Of a stretch of DNA of 47,027 nt, positions 31,079 to 41,326 are shown piece after piece (position 1 is the stretch's first letter; each line of letters starts with the position of its first letter). The DNA comes from an uncultured Clostridia bacterium (lineage in GTDB: Bacteria; Bacillota; Clostridia; Saccharofermentanales; Saccharofermentanaceae), in assembly GCA_947304405.1 (NCBI GenBank), contig CAMZBB010000008.1, positions 1-47,027 of the forward strand, given 5' to 3'. The notes under the pieces were generated by a model. That model searched no databases. It saw only the letters and a list, made by a program, of their open reading frames with translations, and was not told the origin of the DNA. A program made the position numbers and the translations under genes.

Positions 31079-33061
31079 ATGGAACGTAAAGAGAAGAACA
31101 TCTTTTATTCCATCAAAGAGGCGTTAGGCTTTTCTAAGTACACGCCTTTTTTATCTGAGGCATTCCTTAGGGCAAATCTGAAAGCTTCCATTTACATGTC
31201 CTTTGTCATCATGACGCTTGAAGGCTGGATGATGGGCATGGTCTACAAGATCTACCTTGATACCAAGGATACCAATCCCAAGCATAATCTTGCATGGCTC
31301 GTTGAAAAGGAAAAGCTCTACATCTTGCTTTTCTGTTCCGCGGCGGTCGTTCTGATCTATGCCATCCATTATCTTAAATCCAGAAAGAAACACGGGATAA
31401 TCACCGGAAACATACTGGTATTTGCATTTGCGACCATTTGTGTGGTCTTCGGAATGCACATATCCTGGCCTGAATATAACGGCGGTTACCAGATTCTCTG
31501 CTTCGTTACTATGGTCATTTTTGCAATGTGCCTTCTGGTGTGGAGGCCGTGGTTTTCCGTTCTCTGCATTTCCTTTGCTTTCTGGGTCTTTTTCTGGTTC
31601 CTGAAGTACATGTCTCCTGAAGCAACTGCAGCAGGGCTCATGAACGAATCCATGTGGATCAATTATCTGACGCTCTACATTTCAGTTTGTATCGTTTCGC
31701 TTTCCGCGTATCAGCAGAGGCTGTCGGAAGCGAAGACGCTTGAAGAGCTTTCGAAGAATAATGAGAATCTCAAATACATAGCCGTACACGATGATGTTAC
31801 GGGAATAGGAAATCTCGGCTGGTTTATGGAAACGGCGAACAAGATTGCCGATGAATGGCCTGACGAGAGGCGCTGCTATCTTTTTATCGATCTTGAGAAT
31901 TTCAAGTCATATAACGAGTATTACAGCTTTGAGTCCGGTAACGAACTTCTCCGCAAGACCGCTTTAAAGCTTAAAGAGATCTTCAAAGGTGAGCCGGTTG
32001 CAAGGTTCTCGGATGACCATTTCATTGTGCTGACGAAAAAGTATGATCTGAAGACACCTTTGAAGGAACTGGAAGCATTTCTTGAAGTGATCAGCAAAGA
32101 CATCAAGGTAAGTTTCAAGTGCGGAGCTTATGCGGCTTCCGGCAAGAAAGGGGATCCGTCACTTGCTTTGGACCATGCCCGTTACGCGTGCCAGACGATC
32201 AAGAAAAAGTATGGCGAGCATTTCTGTGAATACAACGAGTCTATGTCGTCTGATTTCTACAGGCAGCAGTACATCATCAATCACATCGACGAGGCCATTG
32301 AGAAAGAATGGATCAAGGTTTATTACCAGCCCGTCATGTGGTCTGATGATCTTACGATGTGCGGCTTTGAGGCTCTCGCACGCTGGCAGGATCCCAAGTA
32401 CGGAAACATGTCTCCCGGTGTTTTTGTTCCGGTTCTTGAAGAATACAGACTTATTCAGAAACTCGACATGGGCATCACAAAGATCGTTTTCCGGGACATG
32501 AGGGAAGCGCTCGATCTCGGAAGGCACGTCATTCCTTGTTCCATAAACTTCTCGAGGATAGACTTTGAGATGCTCGACGTTTTGGGACTTCTCGAAGAGC
32601 TGTACCAGCAATACGGCCTTTCGAAAAAGTACATACACGTTGAGATAACCGAAAGTGCCCTTTCCGACAAGGAAAGTATGCTTAGCGATGCTATTACCGA
32701 ACTGAAGAAGAATGACTTCCCGCTCTGGCTCGACGATTTCGGATCAGGGTATTCTTCGTTCAATGTCCTGAAGGATTACGATTTCTCCGTCATTAAGGTC
32801 GACATGATGTTCCTTAGGGGATTTGACAAGAATCCCAAGAACAGGATAATCCTGAGCAGCATTTTCGACATGGCGAGAAAGCTCGGGGTCGATACCCTCT
32901 GTGAAGGCGTGGAGACGGAGGAGCAGTGCAGATTCCTCAAGGAAGTCGGCTGCAGAAGGCTTCAGGGCTTCTATTTTTCAAAGCCGGTTCCCAAAGAAGA
33001 GATCGTTGAACTGATCCGAAACGGCACTCTTAAGGTCGCTGACAAAATGGACTATGCCTGA
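31079..33061 (+). CDS. Membrane-bound EAL phosphodiesterase with degenerate GGDEF domain
   Basis: 660 residues from the ATG at 31079, which has GGTGG eight bases upstream. Six or so membrane segments occupy the first 220 residues. A GGDEF-type domain follows (DDVTGIGNLGWF, then FIDLENFKSYN), but its signature reads FSDDHF (310-315) where active cyclases have GGDEF, so it probably no longer makes c-di-GMP. The EAL domain appears complete: EALARW at 431, INFSR, HVEITES, LDDFGSGYSS with Asp552-Asp553, KVDMMF, CEGVET and QGFYFSKPV. The protein is therefore predicted to degrade c-di-GMP, with the GGDEF part perhaps binding nucleotide. It is monocistronic. Confidence 0.87.
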   Translation: MERKEKNIFYSIKEALGFSKYTPFLSEAFLRANLKASIYMSFVIMTLEGWMMGMVYKIYLDTKDTNPKHNLAWLVEKEKLYILLFCSAAVVLIYAIHYLKSRKKHGIITGNILVFAFATICVVFGMHISWPEYNGGYQILCFVTMVIFAMCLLVWRPWFSVLCISFAFWVFFWFLKYMSPEATAAGLMNESMWINYLTLYISVCIVSLSAYQQRLSEAKTLEELSKNNENLKYIAVHDDVTGIGNLGWFMETANKIADEWPDERRCYLFIDLENFKSYNEYYSFESGNELLRKTALKLKEIFKGEPVARFSDDHFIVLTKKYDLKTPLKELEAFLEVISKDIKVSFKCGAYAASGKKGDPSLALDHARYACQTIKKKYGEHFCEYNESMSSDFYRQQYIINHIDEAIEKEWIKVYYQPVMWSDDLTMCGFEALARWQDPKYGNMSPGVFVPVLEEYRLIQKLDMGITKIVFRDMREALDLGRHVIPCSINFSRIDFEMLDVLGLLEELYQQYGLSKKYIHVEITESALSDKESMLSDAITELKKNDFPLWLDDFGSGYSSFNVLKDYDFSVIKVDMMFLRGFDKNPKNRIILSSIFDMARKLGVDTLCEGVETEEQCRFLKEVGCRRLQGFYFSKPVPKEEIVELIRNGTLKVADKMDYA

Positions 33062-33097
33062 CACCTCTAAAATCGTCATATTGTCCTATTATTCAAG

Positions 33098-33126
33098 TTT
33101 ACTAACTAAATAAATTAATATAGAAT
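33098..33126 (+). promoter_or_regulatory. Promoter of glyA
   Basis: TTTACT (33098-33103), a 17-base spacer and TAGAAT (33121-33126). The start would be near 33133, 33 bases before the ATG. Confidence 0.55.
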
Positions 33127-33165
33127 ACCCTCGTTGATTTCTTTATCCCAAGGAGGGTGTTATAT

Positions 33166-34407
33166 ATGTACGACCACATCAAGTTCGAGGATCCCGAAGT
33201 TTATTCTGCTATCATGCAGGAGATCGGCCGTCAGCGCGACAAGATCGAGCTGATCGCTTCCGAGAACACAGTATCCGAGGCAGTTCTTGAGGCAGCAGGT
33301 TCGCCGCTTACCAACAAGTATGCCGAGGGTTATCCGGGAAAGCGTTATTACGGCGGATGCGAATATGTCGACATCGTTGAGCAGCTCGCTATCGACAGGG
33401 CAAAGCAGCTTTTCGGAGCTGAGCACGTTAACGTTCAGCCTCATTCGGGCGCTCAGGCAAACACTGCTGTTTATTTTGCAGTCCTCGAACCCGGAGACAA
33501 GATCTTAGGACTTGACCTCTCCCACGGCGGACATCTTACACACGGCATGAAGCTCAACGTTTCCGGAAGGACATATGAGTCAGAGTTCTATCAGGTTGAC
33601 CCTGAGACTCAGACGCTTAACTATGAGACCATCCGCCAGAGAGCTCTTGAAGTAAAGCCTAAGATCATCGTTGCAGGCGCTTCCGCTTATCCGAGGATCA
33701 TCGATTTCAAGAAGTTCAGAGAGATCGCAGATGAAGTCGGCGCATATCTCTTCGTAGATATGGCTCACATTGCGGGACTCGTAGCAGCAGGGCTTCACCC
33801 GAATCCGGTTCCGTACGCTGATTTCGTAACGACAACTACTCACAAGACACTTAGAGGACCCCGTGGCGGTATCATCATGTGCAAAGAGGAATATGCGAAG
33901 AAGATCAATTCCGCAGTGTTCCCGGGACAGCAGGGCGGCCCTCTCATGCACATCATTGCTGCAAAGGCTGTTGCTTTCAAGGAAGCTCTGTCTCCCGAGT
34001 TCAGACAGTATGCCGCTCAGATAATTGCCAATGCACAGGCTATGAGCCAGGTTCTTCTTTCAAGGGGCGTTAACCTTGTTTCAGGCGGTACCGACAATCA
34101 CCTTATGCTGATCGACCTCAGAGGCACAGGCGTTACAGGTAAGGATCTCCAGGAGAGACTCGATGACTGCAACATCACTGCCAACAAGAACACCATTCCG
34201 TTCGATCCCGAGAAGCCTATGGTTACATCCGGCGTACGTATCGGTACACCTGCCGTTACGGCAAGAGGCTTCAAGGAAGAAGACTGCAAGATCGTTGCCG
34301 ACTGCATCGCTGACTGCATCTTTGACTACGAGAACAAGAAGGCTGATGTTATCGCCAGAGTTAAGGCTCTTACAGATAAGTATCCGATCTATCCTGACAT
34401 CAAGTAA
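33166..34407 (+). CDS. glyA: Serine hydroxymethyltransferase
   Basis: 413 residues, the usual bacterial length. A PLP enzyme interconverting serine plus tetrahydrofolate with glycine plus methylene-tetrahydrofolate. The ATG at 33166 sits eight bases after AAGGAGGG; the GTG at 33157 overlaps that site. Visible are [42 protein letters not shown], and the PLP lysine Lys227 in [14 protein letters not shown]. It leads a unit with rarA and dtd; rarA begins 11 bases after the stop codon. No glycine riboswitch is seen in the short leader. Confidence 0.96.
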   Translation: MYDHIKFEDPEVYSAIMQEIGRQRDKIELIASENTVSEAVLEAAGSPLTNKYAEGYPGKRYYGGCEYVDIVEQLAIDRAKQLFGAEHVNVQPHSGAQANTAVYFAVLEPGDKILGLDLSHGGHLTHGMKLNVSGRTYESEFYQVDPETQTLNYETIRQRALEVKPKIIVAGASAYPRIIDFKKFREIADEVGAYLFVDMAHIAGLVAAGLHPNPVPYADFVTTTTHKTLRGPRGGIIMCKEEYAKKINSAVFPGQQGGPLMHIIAAKAVAFKEALSPEFRQYAAQIIANAQAMSQVLLSRGVNLVSGGTDNHLMLIDLRGTGVTGKDLQERLDDCNITANKNTIPFDPEKPMVTSGVRIGTPAVTARGFKEEDCKIVADCIADCIFDYENKKADVIARVKALTDKYPIYPDIK

Positions 34408-34418
34408 GGTATTTTGAT

Positions 34419-35741
34419 TTGGCTGACTTAAGCAAAGGGAAAAGCGAGCCCCTGGCTTTTAGGATGTCTCCCCGGACTCTTGATGAGTATGCCGGGCAGG
34501 AACACATAATAGGCAAGGGCAAAATGCTCAGAAGAATGATCGAGGCAGACCGACTGTCCTCGATTATCCTTTTTGGGCCTCCCGGAGTGGGCAAGACAGC
34601 TCTTGCAAGAGTCATAGCCAACACGACCGAGTCCCGTTTTGAAAGGCTCAATGCCGTTACCGCCGGCGTCGGCGACATCAAGAAGGTCATTGAAGATGCC
34701 AAGAATCCGTTTATCTCTGAAGGGCGTAAGACCGTACTTTTCATCGATGAGATCCACAGGTTCAACAAGCTCCAGCAGGATGCACTTTTGCCGTTTGTTG
34801 AGGACGGGACTGTCATTCTGATCGGCGCCACTACCGAGAATCCCTTTTTCGAGGTCAATAAAGCTCTTGTCTCCAGGTCGACGGTCCTGCAGTTAAAGCC
34901 GCTTGAGCCCAAGGATATCGCCAAGGTCTTGAGAAATGCCATAGAAGATAAAGAACGTGGTTTCGGCAACATCGACGTAAAAGCTGATGAGAAGATCCTC
35001 TTCAAGATAGCAGAGACATCGGGTGGTGACGCGAGGTCTGCGCTTAATGCACTCGAACTCGCCATAGTCACCACGCCGCCATCTTCCGACGGTTCCATCG
35101 TGATAACCGACGAGGTGATGAAGGACTGCATGCAGAACAGGGCGGTCATTTTCGATAAGGACGGCGAATATCACTACGACAACATAAGCGCCATGATCAA
35201 GTCTATGAGAGGCTCTGATCCTGATGCGGCCATCCTTTATCTTGCAAGGGCCCTGAAGGCCGGTGAAGACATTGAATTCCTTGCAAGAAGGATCATGATC
35301 TGTGCTTCGGAGGACGTCGGCATGGCTAACCCGAATGCTCTTTTGGTCGCTACTGCCGCCTATGACTGCGCCAGAGCAGTAGGCATGCCTGAAGCCAGGA
35401 TCCCGCTTGCGCAGGCCTGCATTACGGTAGCGACTTCGCCCAAGTCCAATGCTTCGTATCTTGCCATTGACAAAGCGCTTGCGGATGCCGGCAGCACTGA
35501 TACCGGCGTCGTGCCGATGCATTTGAGAAATGCTCCCGCAAAGGGTATGGAAGACCTCGGCTATTCCGTGGGATACAAGTACCCGCACGATTTTCCGGGA
35601 CATATCACAAAGCAGCAGTACATGACCGACAAGATGCTCGGTACCACTTACTACGAGCCTACGGATATCGGTTATGAGGCCAAGGTCAGGCAGTACCTGG
35701 ATTATGTGAAGAAAATGACGGAAGGGGAGTCTGATTCATGA
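34419..35741 (+). CDS. rarA: Replication-associated recombination protein A (RarA/MgsA, AAA+ ATPase)
   Basis: 440 residues from a TTG start, with AAGGT nine bases upstream overlapping the glyA stop codon. The N-terminus PLAFRMSPRTLDEYAGQ is typical of the family. Walker A GPPGVGKT lies near residue 53, Walker B FIDEIHRFNK near 110, then GATTENPFFEVN and the C-terminal MgsA domain with SEDVGMANPNALLVA and YKYPHDFPGH. RarA acts at stalled replication forks. The stop codon overlaps the dtd start as ATGA. Confidence 0.93.
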   Translation: MADLSKGKSEPLAFRMSPRTLDEYAGQEHIIGKGKMLRRMIEADRLSSIILFGPPGVGKTALARVIANTTESRFERLNAVTAGVGDIKKVIEDAKNPFISEGRKTVLFIDEIHRFNKLQQDALLPFVEDGTVILIGATTENPFFEVNKALVSRSTVLQLKPLEPKDIAKVLRNAIEDKERGFGNIDVKADEKILFKIAETSGGDARSALNALELAIVTTPPSSDGSIVITDEVMKDCMQNRAVIFDKDGEYHYDNISAMIKSMRGSDPDAAILYLARALKAGEDIEFLARRIMICASEDVGMANPNALLVATAAYDCARAVGMPEARIPLAQACITVATSPKSNASYLAIDKALADAGSTDTGVVPMHLRNAPAKGMEDLGYSVGYKYPHDFPGHITKQQYMTDKMLGTTYYEPTDIGYEAKVRQYLDYVKKMTEGESDS

Positions 35742-36184
35742 GATTTGTCATTCAAAGGGTTACTTCTGCGAGAGTGGATATCGACGGACAGACAAAAGGC
35801 TCTGTCGGAAAGGGCTTTTGCGTGCTTATCGGTATCGGCAAAGGCGATGACGAAGCGGTTGCAGACAAATTAATATCCAAGATGATCGGACTTCGCATTT
35901 TCGAGGACAGTGAGGGTAAGACCAATCTCAATCTGTCACAGGTCGGCGGAGGGCTGCTTCTGATATCGCAGTTCACTTTGTATGCGGACTGCAAAAAAGG
36001 ACACCGTCCGGGCTTTACGGACGCCTGCGAGCCTCAAAGGGCTGAAGAGCTTTACCGCTATATCGTGGATAAGTGTTCCGGACTCGTAAAAGAAGTCGGT
36101 TCGGGCGAATTCGGTGCCGATATGAAGGTTACACTGACAAATGACGGGCCGTTCACGATAATCCTTGATTCTGAACGTCTGTGA
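35738..36184 (+). CDS. dtd: D-aminoacyl-tRNA deacylase
   Basis: 148 residues, full length. It hydrolyses D-amino acids from mischarged tRNA. The active-site motifs are SQFTLYADCKKG and, near the C-terminus, TNDGPFTI, the equivalent of the family's NxGPxT motif. The start overlaps rarA by four bases, so translation is coupled. The next 120 bases hold no gene and contain an AT-rich region with a weak promoter candidate for clpX. Confidence 0.95.
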   Translation: MRFVIQRVTSARVDIDGQTKGSVGKGFCVLIGIGKGDDEAVADKLISKMIGLRIFEDSEGKTNLNLSQVGGGLLLISQFTLYADCKKGHRPGFTDACEPQRAEELYRYIVDKCSGLVKEVGSGEFGADMKVTLTNDGPFTIILDSERL

Positions 36185-36224
36185 CAGTATTTTTACCTAC
36201 TTGAAATATAAGTAATATTTATCT

Positions 36225-36254
36225 TTGGTAAAATGACTTGTAGTGTAATAAAAT
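36225..36254 (+). promoter_or_regulatory. Possible promoter of the clpX operon
   Basis: TTGGTA (36225-36230), an 18-base spacer and TAAAAT (36249-36254) in the AT-rich gap before clpX. Other pairings are possible, so the call is weak. No CtsR- or HrcA-type repeat was noticed. Confidence 0.3.
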
Positions 36255-36308
36255 ATATTGGTAAGACTGTCTTTTCGCAGCCTTTCCAAACACGAGAGGG
36301 AGTCCGAA

Positions 36309-37637
36309 ATGGCTAATTCTAAAAACACATACGGTGGCGGTGATTCAAGAGAGATCCTCAGCTGCTCATTCTGCGGCAAATCTGAATATGAGGTTCCCAG
36401 ACTCTTTTCGGGCGTCAACTGCTATATCTGCATTGACTGCATCAGGACGGCATACGGTATCATTGCCGAAGAAGAGAAGGTCAACAAGAAGCGCAAGATG
36501 CGCACTATCAAGCCTAAGAAGCTTGTAACGCCTCATCAGATCAAGGACATGCTCGATCAGTATGTCATCGGTCAGGATGAAGCAAAAGTTGCTTTGTCCG
36601 TAGCCGTTTACAATCACTATAAGAGGGTGTTCTCCGATCTGCCTTCCGATGAGACCGAGATCCAGAAGAGCAATATCCTTCTGCTCGGACCTACCGGTTC
36701 GGGAAAGACGCTCCTTGCCCAGACGCTGGCCAGGATCCTTAATGTTCCTTTTGCGGTAGCCGATGCCACCAGCCTTACACAGGCGGGCTACGTCGGTGAA
36801 GATGTTGAGAACATCCTGCTCAAGCTTATAATCGCAGCTGATTACGATATCGAGCGCGCACAGATCGGAATCGTATATATCGACGAGGTCGATAAGATCA
36901 CAAAGAAGTCCGAGAACGTTTCGATTACCCGTGACGTCAGCGGCGAAGGCGTTCAGCAGGCACTCCTCAAGATCCTTGAGAGCACGGTCGCGAACGTTCC
37001 CCCGAAGGGCGGAAGAAAGCATCCTAACGAAGAGTGCATCAAGATCGATACGACGAATATCCTTTTTATCTGCGGCGGCGCTTTTGACGGCCTTGATGAT
37101 ATCATCGCAAAGCGTGTTGAACAGAAACAGTACGGTTTTGGCGCTGACGTTCAGTCACGCCGTGAGATGAACAGCGGAATCTATTATCACGAAGTCAAGC
37201 CCGATGATCTTATGAAGTTCGGACTTATACCTGAGTTTATTGGCCGTATCCCGGTAACCGTCGCTTTGGACAGGCTCGATTCTGATGCTCTCGTCAGAGT
37301 CCTTACCGAACCCAAGAACGCCATCGTCAAGCAGTATCAGAAGATAATGAAGATGGATGACGTCGATCTCAAGTTTGAGGATGACGCGATCAGGGCTATC
37401 GCTGATAAGTCCGTTCAGCAGAATACCGGAGCGAGAGGACTTCGCGCGATCATCGAAGAGACGATGAGACAGGTAATGTTCGACATTCCGTCAGAGCATG
37501 ACATCAAAGAATGCATCATCAAAAAGGAATGCATCACAGAAGGCAAGCAGCCGATCATCATATATAAGAACGGTACTGCGGAGAAGCCTGAAAACACCGG
37601 TGACAACAACAGCGGAGCTGCTCTCGGCGTAAGCTGA
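36309..37637 (+). CDS. clpX: ATP-dependent Clp protease ATP-binding subunit ClpX
   Basis: 442 residues from the ATG at 36309, with GAGGGAG upstream; the longer frame from 36258 has no site. An N-terminal zinc-binding domain ([18 protein letters not shown]) precedes the AAA+ module with Walker A GPTGSGKT, Walker [10 protein letters not shown], and the pore and sensor region, then the C-terminal domain with [14 protein letters not shown]. ClpX unfolds substrates for ClpP; no clpP gene lies in the window. It is followed by a ROK kinase, valS and a membrane-protein gene in the same direction with short gaps, ending at the terminator at 42104. Confidence 0.96.
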   Translation: MANSKNTYGGGDSREILSCSFCGKSEYEVPRLFSGVNCYICIDCIRTAYGIIAEEEKVNKKRKMRTIKPKKLVTPHQIKDMLDQYVIGQDEAKVALSVAVYNHYKRVFSDLPSDETEIQKSNILLLGPTGSGKTLLAQTLARILNVPFAVADATSLTQAGYVGEDVENILLKLIIAADYDIERAQIGIVYIDEVDKITKKSENVSITRDVSGEGVQQALLKILESTVANVPPKGGRKHPNEECIKIDTTNILFICGGAFDGLDDIIAKRVEQKQYGFGADVQSRREMNSGIYYHEVKPDDLMKFGLIPEFIGRIPVTVALDRLDSDALVRVLTEPKNAIVKQYQKIMKMDDVDLKFEDDAIRAIADKSVQQNTGARGLRAIIEETMRQVMFDIPSEHDIKECIIKKECITEGKQPIIIYKNGTAEKPENTGDNNSGAALGVS

Positions 37638-37673
37638 AGGAACAATTAATCTTTATCGGAAGGGAGAATCAAA

Positions 37674-38630
37674 ATGGCTGAATCATATAATCTTTGTCTC
37701 GACATCGGCGGTACTAAGGTTCTTGGCGCTATCTTCAATTCCAAGCGTGAGATCGTTTACAGGATCAAGAAGAAGACCAAGGCAGGCGGAGATTCTTCCC
37801 AGAACGTTGAAGAGGTCATCATCAATGTTGCAAAGGACCTTATTGACGGTTCCGGCATAAAGAAAAGCCAGATCCATGCCATCGCGGCAGGCGCTCCCGG
37901 CGTAATCGACCAGGACAGCGGAGTTGTTCTTTTCTCGCCCAATCTTCCCTGGAAGAACTACAACATCAGAAAGCCGATCGAAGATGCGTTCGGTGTTCCG
38001 TTCTATATCGGAAATGACGTTAACGTCGGCGTTTTGGGTGAATACAAGTTTGGCGCGGCCAAAGGATATAACAATGTCGTCGGCCTTTTCGTAGGCACCG
38101 GAATGGGCGGAGGCCTTATCCTCAACGGCGAGCTCTATACGGGCAATCAGTTTAAGGCAGCGGAATACGGCCATATGATCCTCGATCCTGAGGGACCTTT
38201 GTGCAACTGCGGACAGAGAGGGTGTCTTGAGGCATTCTCGAGCAAGCAGGGCATGAGTGCATATATCAGACAGCAGGTTGCAAGAGGCAGAAAGTCCGCC
38301 ATGGCTGAAGCTGTAGTTGAAGGTGTTTTCAAGTCCAAGGCATTAAAATCAGCTCTGAACAGCGGCGATCCTGTCGCGACCGAGGCTGTAAACCGCGCTT
38401 GCCATTATCTTGCGATCGCATCGGGCAACCTTGTTAATACGTTCAGCCCTGAGATCGTTGTTTACGGCGGCGGCGTCATAGAGGCTGTCGGTGACATCTT
38501 CCTTCAGAAGATCCTTTCCGAAGTCGACAGATACTGCATGCCTTCGATCAGGCAGACGGTTGTTTTCAAGAAGGCGGCGTTAGGCGACGATTCGATCCTT
38601 TACGGCGCGCTTTCCATGATCAAAAAGTAA
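37674..38630 (+). CDS. ROK-family sugar kinase (glucokinase type)
   Basis: 318 residues; AAGGGAG lies seven bases before the ATG. The N-terminal phosphate-binding loop LDIGGTKV, the catalytic aspartate in GNDVNV, the GTGMGGGLI loop, EYGHM and the zinc motif CNCGQRGCLE (Cys177, Cys179, Cys184) place it among ROK kinases, and the length and motifs fit glucokinase. It probably phosphorylates glucose or a related hexose at entry to glycolysis. There is no N-terminal DNA-binding domain, so it is not a ROK repressor. The exact sugar is not determinable. Confidence 0.88.
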   Translation: MAESYNLCLDIGGTKVLGAIFNSKREIVYRIKKKTKAGGDSSQNVEEVIINVAKDLIDGSGIKKSQIHAIAAGAPGVIDQDSGVVLFSPNLPWKNYNIRKPIEDAFGVPFYIGNDVNVGVLGEYKFGAAKGYNNVVGLFVGTGMGGGLILNGELYTGNQFKAAEYGHMILDPEGPLCNCGQRGCLEAFSSKQGMSAYIRQQVARGRKSAMAEAVVEGVFKSKALKSALNSGDPVATEAVNRACHYLAIASGNLVNTFSPEIVVYGGGVIEAVGDIFLQKILSEVDRYCMPSIRQTVVFKKAALGDDSILYGALSMIKK

Positions 38631-38658
38631 TTAATTCGAAAAGAGGAACATAAGTCAG

Positions 38659-41313
38659 ATGGCTAGAATTGACGGAATAAGCAAGACCTTCAATCCGAAT
38701 GAGGAGGAGCCGAAGCTTTACAAGAAATGGATGGAAAAAGGCTATTTCAAGCCTTCCGAGGACAAAGCAAAGAAGAGATTCTCTATCGTAATGCCCCCGC
38801 CGAACATCACCGGCCAGCTTCACATGGGTCACGCCCTCGACAATACACTTCAGGACATCCTGACGAGATATAAGAGAATGGCGGGTTATTCCGCTCTTTG
38901 GCTTCCCGGTACGGATCACGCTTCGATCGCCACGGAAGCAAAGATCGTTGAACAGATGCGTAAGGAAGGCATCTACAAGGAAGATATCGGCAGAGAGAAA
39001 TTTCTTGAGAGAGCATGGGCTTGGAAGGCTCAGTACGGCGGACGTATCGTTGAGCAGCTCAAGAAGATGGGTTCTTCCTGCGACTGGTCCAGAGAGCGCT
39101 TCACAATGGATGAAGGATGCTCTGATGCCGTTAAGGAAGTTTTCGTTAAGTACTATAACCAGGGACTCATCTACAGAGGAGAGAGGATCATCAATTGGTG
39201 CCCTCATTGCCTTACTTCGATCTCAAATGCTGAGGTTGAATATGAAGAGCAGCCCGGACATTTCTGGCACATCAGATATCCTTTCGAGGACGGATCTGGC
39301 TACATCAATCTCGCGACAACAAGACCTGAGACTCTCCTGGGCGATACCGCGGTTGCTGTCAATCCCAAGGATGAGCGCTACAAGGACGTCATCGGCAAGA
39401 TGCTCGTTCTGCCTCTCGTAGGACGTAAGATCCCCGTTGTCGCTGATGATTATGTTGACGTTGAATTCGGTACCGGCGCGGTTAAGATCACTCCAGGTCA
39501 CGATCCCAACGACTTTGAGGTTGGTGCCAGACACGGACTTGAAGTCATCACGGTTCTCACCGAGGATGCCAAGATCACCGAGGACTATCCGAAGTATGCC
39601 GGCATGGACAGATACGAAGCCAGAGAAGCTATCGTAAAAGACCTCGAAGAGGACGGATTCCTTATCAAGATCGAGGATTATACCCATAACGTCGGTACAT
39701 GCTACCGTTGCGGTACGACAATCGAGCCGAGGGTATCACTTCAGTGGTTCGTAAAGATGGAAACTCTCGCAAAGCCCGCTATCGAGGCTGTAAGGGACGG
39801 CCGGACGAAGTTCGTTCCTGAGAGATTCTCAAAGAACTACTTCAACTGGATGGAGGATATCCGTGACTGGTGCATCTCCAGACAGCTCTGGTGGGGCCAC
39901 AGGATCCCTGCATTCTATTGCGATGACTGCGGTGAGATCGTAGTTACAAAGGAAGATTCCGCTGTCTGCCCTAAGTGCGGCAAGCCGATGCGCCAGGATC
40001 CCGATACTCTTGATACATGGTTCTCGTCTGCACTCTGGCCGTTCTCAACTCTCGGATGGCCCGAGAAGACCGAAGATCTTGAGCGTTTCTATCCTACGGA
40101 TACTCTCGTTACCGGTTATGACATCATCACATTCTGGGTCTCCAGGATGATGGTTGCAGGCATGGCCCATATGGATGAGGTTCCTTTCAAGGATGTTCTT
40201 ATCCACGGCCTCGTAAGAGATTCACAGGGCCGTAAGATGAGTAAGTCTTTAGGCAACGGTATCGATCCTCTCGAGATCATCGAGAAGAACGGCGCTGATG
40301 CTCTCAGATTCGCTCTTGTTACAGGTAACGCTCCGGGCAACGACCAGAGATTCCAGGAAGACAAGATCATAATGGGAAGAAACCTTTCCAACAAGATCTG
40401 GAACGCAATGAGATTCGTCATCATGAACATGCCTGACGAGATCGATTATTCAGGGCTTGATCCTGCGAAGTACACGCTTGAGGATAAGTGGATCCTCACA
40501 AAGCTCCACAATGTGGTAGCTGAGGCAACGACTAACATCGATAATTACGATTTTGGCGTAGCTCTTTCCAAGATAGTCGATTTCATCTGGGACAACTTCT
40601 GCGACTGGTATATCGAGATCTGCAAGAGCAGGCTTTTCGATGAGAACTGCCCGACGAGCCTTGAAGCACGTTATCTGCTCAACTATGTGCTCGCTGTATC
40701 CATGCAGCTCCTGCATCCGTTTATGCCTTTCATTACAGAGGAAGTTTATTCGAATCTCGTTCTTGATGACAAGTTCGAATCGATCATGATCTCCGATTGG
40801 CCCGTTGCGGACAAGATCCCTGCTTCTCCTGATGAAGCAGAGATGATGGAGACTCTTATGGATGCGATCCGCGGTATCCGTGCGGTAAGAAAAGACATGG
40901 ATGTTGCACCTTCAAGAAAGGCTCACATTATCGTTGTCACTCCGTCGGACAAGACTGCAGCCATGTTTGTTAACGGCGAAGGATTCCTTGCAAGACTTGC
41001 TTCCGTAAGCGGACTTGAGACAAGGAAAGATAAGGAAGGTATTCCTTCAACTGCGGTCGCTGCGATGTTCAAGGGCGGTGAGATCTATCTGCCGCTTGAA
41101 GACCTTATCGATATCAGCAAGGAATTGGAGCGCCTCGGTAAAGAGAAGGAGCGCCTTGAAGGAGAGATCGCACGTGTCAGCGGCAAGCTTTCAAACGAAT
41201 CGTTCGTTTCCAGAGCACCTGCAGCTGTCGTTGATCAGGAGAGAGCTAAGCTCGCCAAGTATGAGGAAATGCATAAGGGTATAACAGAGCGAATCGCTAT
41301 ACTCAGCAAATAA
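38659..41313 (+). CDS. valS: Valyl-tRNA synthetase
   Basis: 884 residues, normal for a bacterial ValS. Class I signatures are HMGH at 55-58 and KMSKS at 526-530. The editing domain has ATTRPETLLGDTAVAV, the zinc-type pair CDDCG...CPKCG occurs near residue 430, and the C-terminal coiled coil (KELERLGKEKERLEGEI) is typical of ValRS. The start lies after AGAGGAA. The 28-base gap to the ROK gene leaves no room for a T-box leader, so regulation must come from upstream. Confidence 0.97.
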   Translation: MARIDGISKTFNPNEEEPKLYKKWMEKGYFKPSEDKAKKRFSIVMPPPNITGQLHMGHALDNTLQDILTRYKRMAGYSALWLPGTDHASIATEAKIVEQMRKEGIYKEDIGREKFLERAWAWKAQYGGRIVEQLKKMGSSCDWSRERFTMDEGCSDAVKEVFVKYYNQGLIYRGERIINWCPHCLTSISNAEVEYEEQPGHFWHIRYPFEDGSGYINLATTRPETLLGDTAVAVNPKDERYKDVIGKMLVLPLVGRKIPVVADDYVDVEFGTGAVKITPGHDPNDFEVGARHGLEVITVLTEDAKITEDYPKYAGMDRYEAREAIVKDLEEDGFLIKIEDYTHNVGTCYRCGTTIEPRVSLQWFVKMETLAKPAIEAVRDGRTKFVPERFSKNYFNWMEDIRDWCISRQLWWGHRIPAFYCDDCGEIVVTKEDSAVCPKCGKPMRQDPDTLDTWFSSALWPFSTLGWPEKTEDLERFYPTDTLVTGYDIITFWVSRMMVAGMAHMDEVPFKDVLIHGLVRDSQGRKMSKSLGNGIDPLEIIEKNGADALRFALVTGNAPGNDQRFQEDKIIMGRNLSNKIWNAMRFVIMNMPDEIDYSGLDPAKYTLEDKWILTKLHNVVAEATTNIDNYDFGVALSKIVDFIWDNFCDWYIEICKSRLFDENCPTSLEARYLLNYVLAVSMQLLHPFMPFITEEVYSNLVLDDKFESIMISDWPVADKIPASPDEAEMMETLMDAIRGIRAVRKDMDVAPSRKAHIIVVTPSDKTAAMFVNGEGFLARLASVSGLETRKDKEGIPSTAVAAMFKGGEIYLPLEDLIDISKELERLGKEKERLEGEIARVSGKLSNESFVSRAPAAVVDQERAKLAKYEEMHKGITERIAILSK

Positions 41314-41326
41314 AGGAGGATGGAAC

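Noticed and set aside
31079-33061. Bifunctional c-di-GMP cyclase and phosphodiesterase
   Set aside because: The GGDEF signature is replaced by FSDDHF, so cyclase activity is unlikely.
33062-33165. Glycine riboswitch before glyA
   Set aside because: The leader after the predicted start point is about 33 bases, far too short, and no conserved aptamer elements are visible.
38631-38658. T-box leader for valS
   Set aside because: Only 28 bases separate the ROK kinase gene from valS; there is no room for a T-box.
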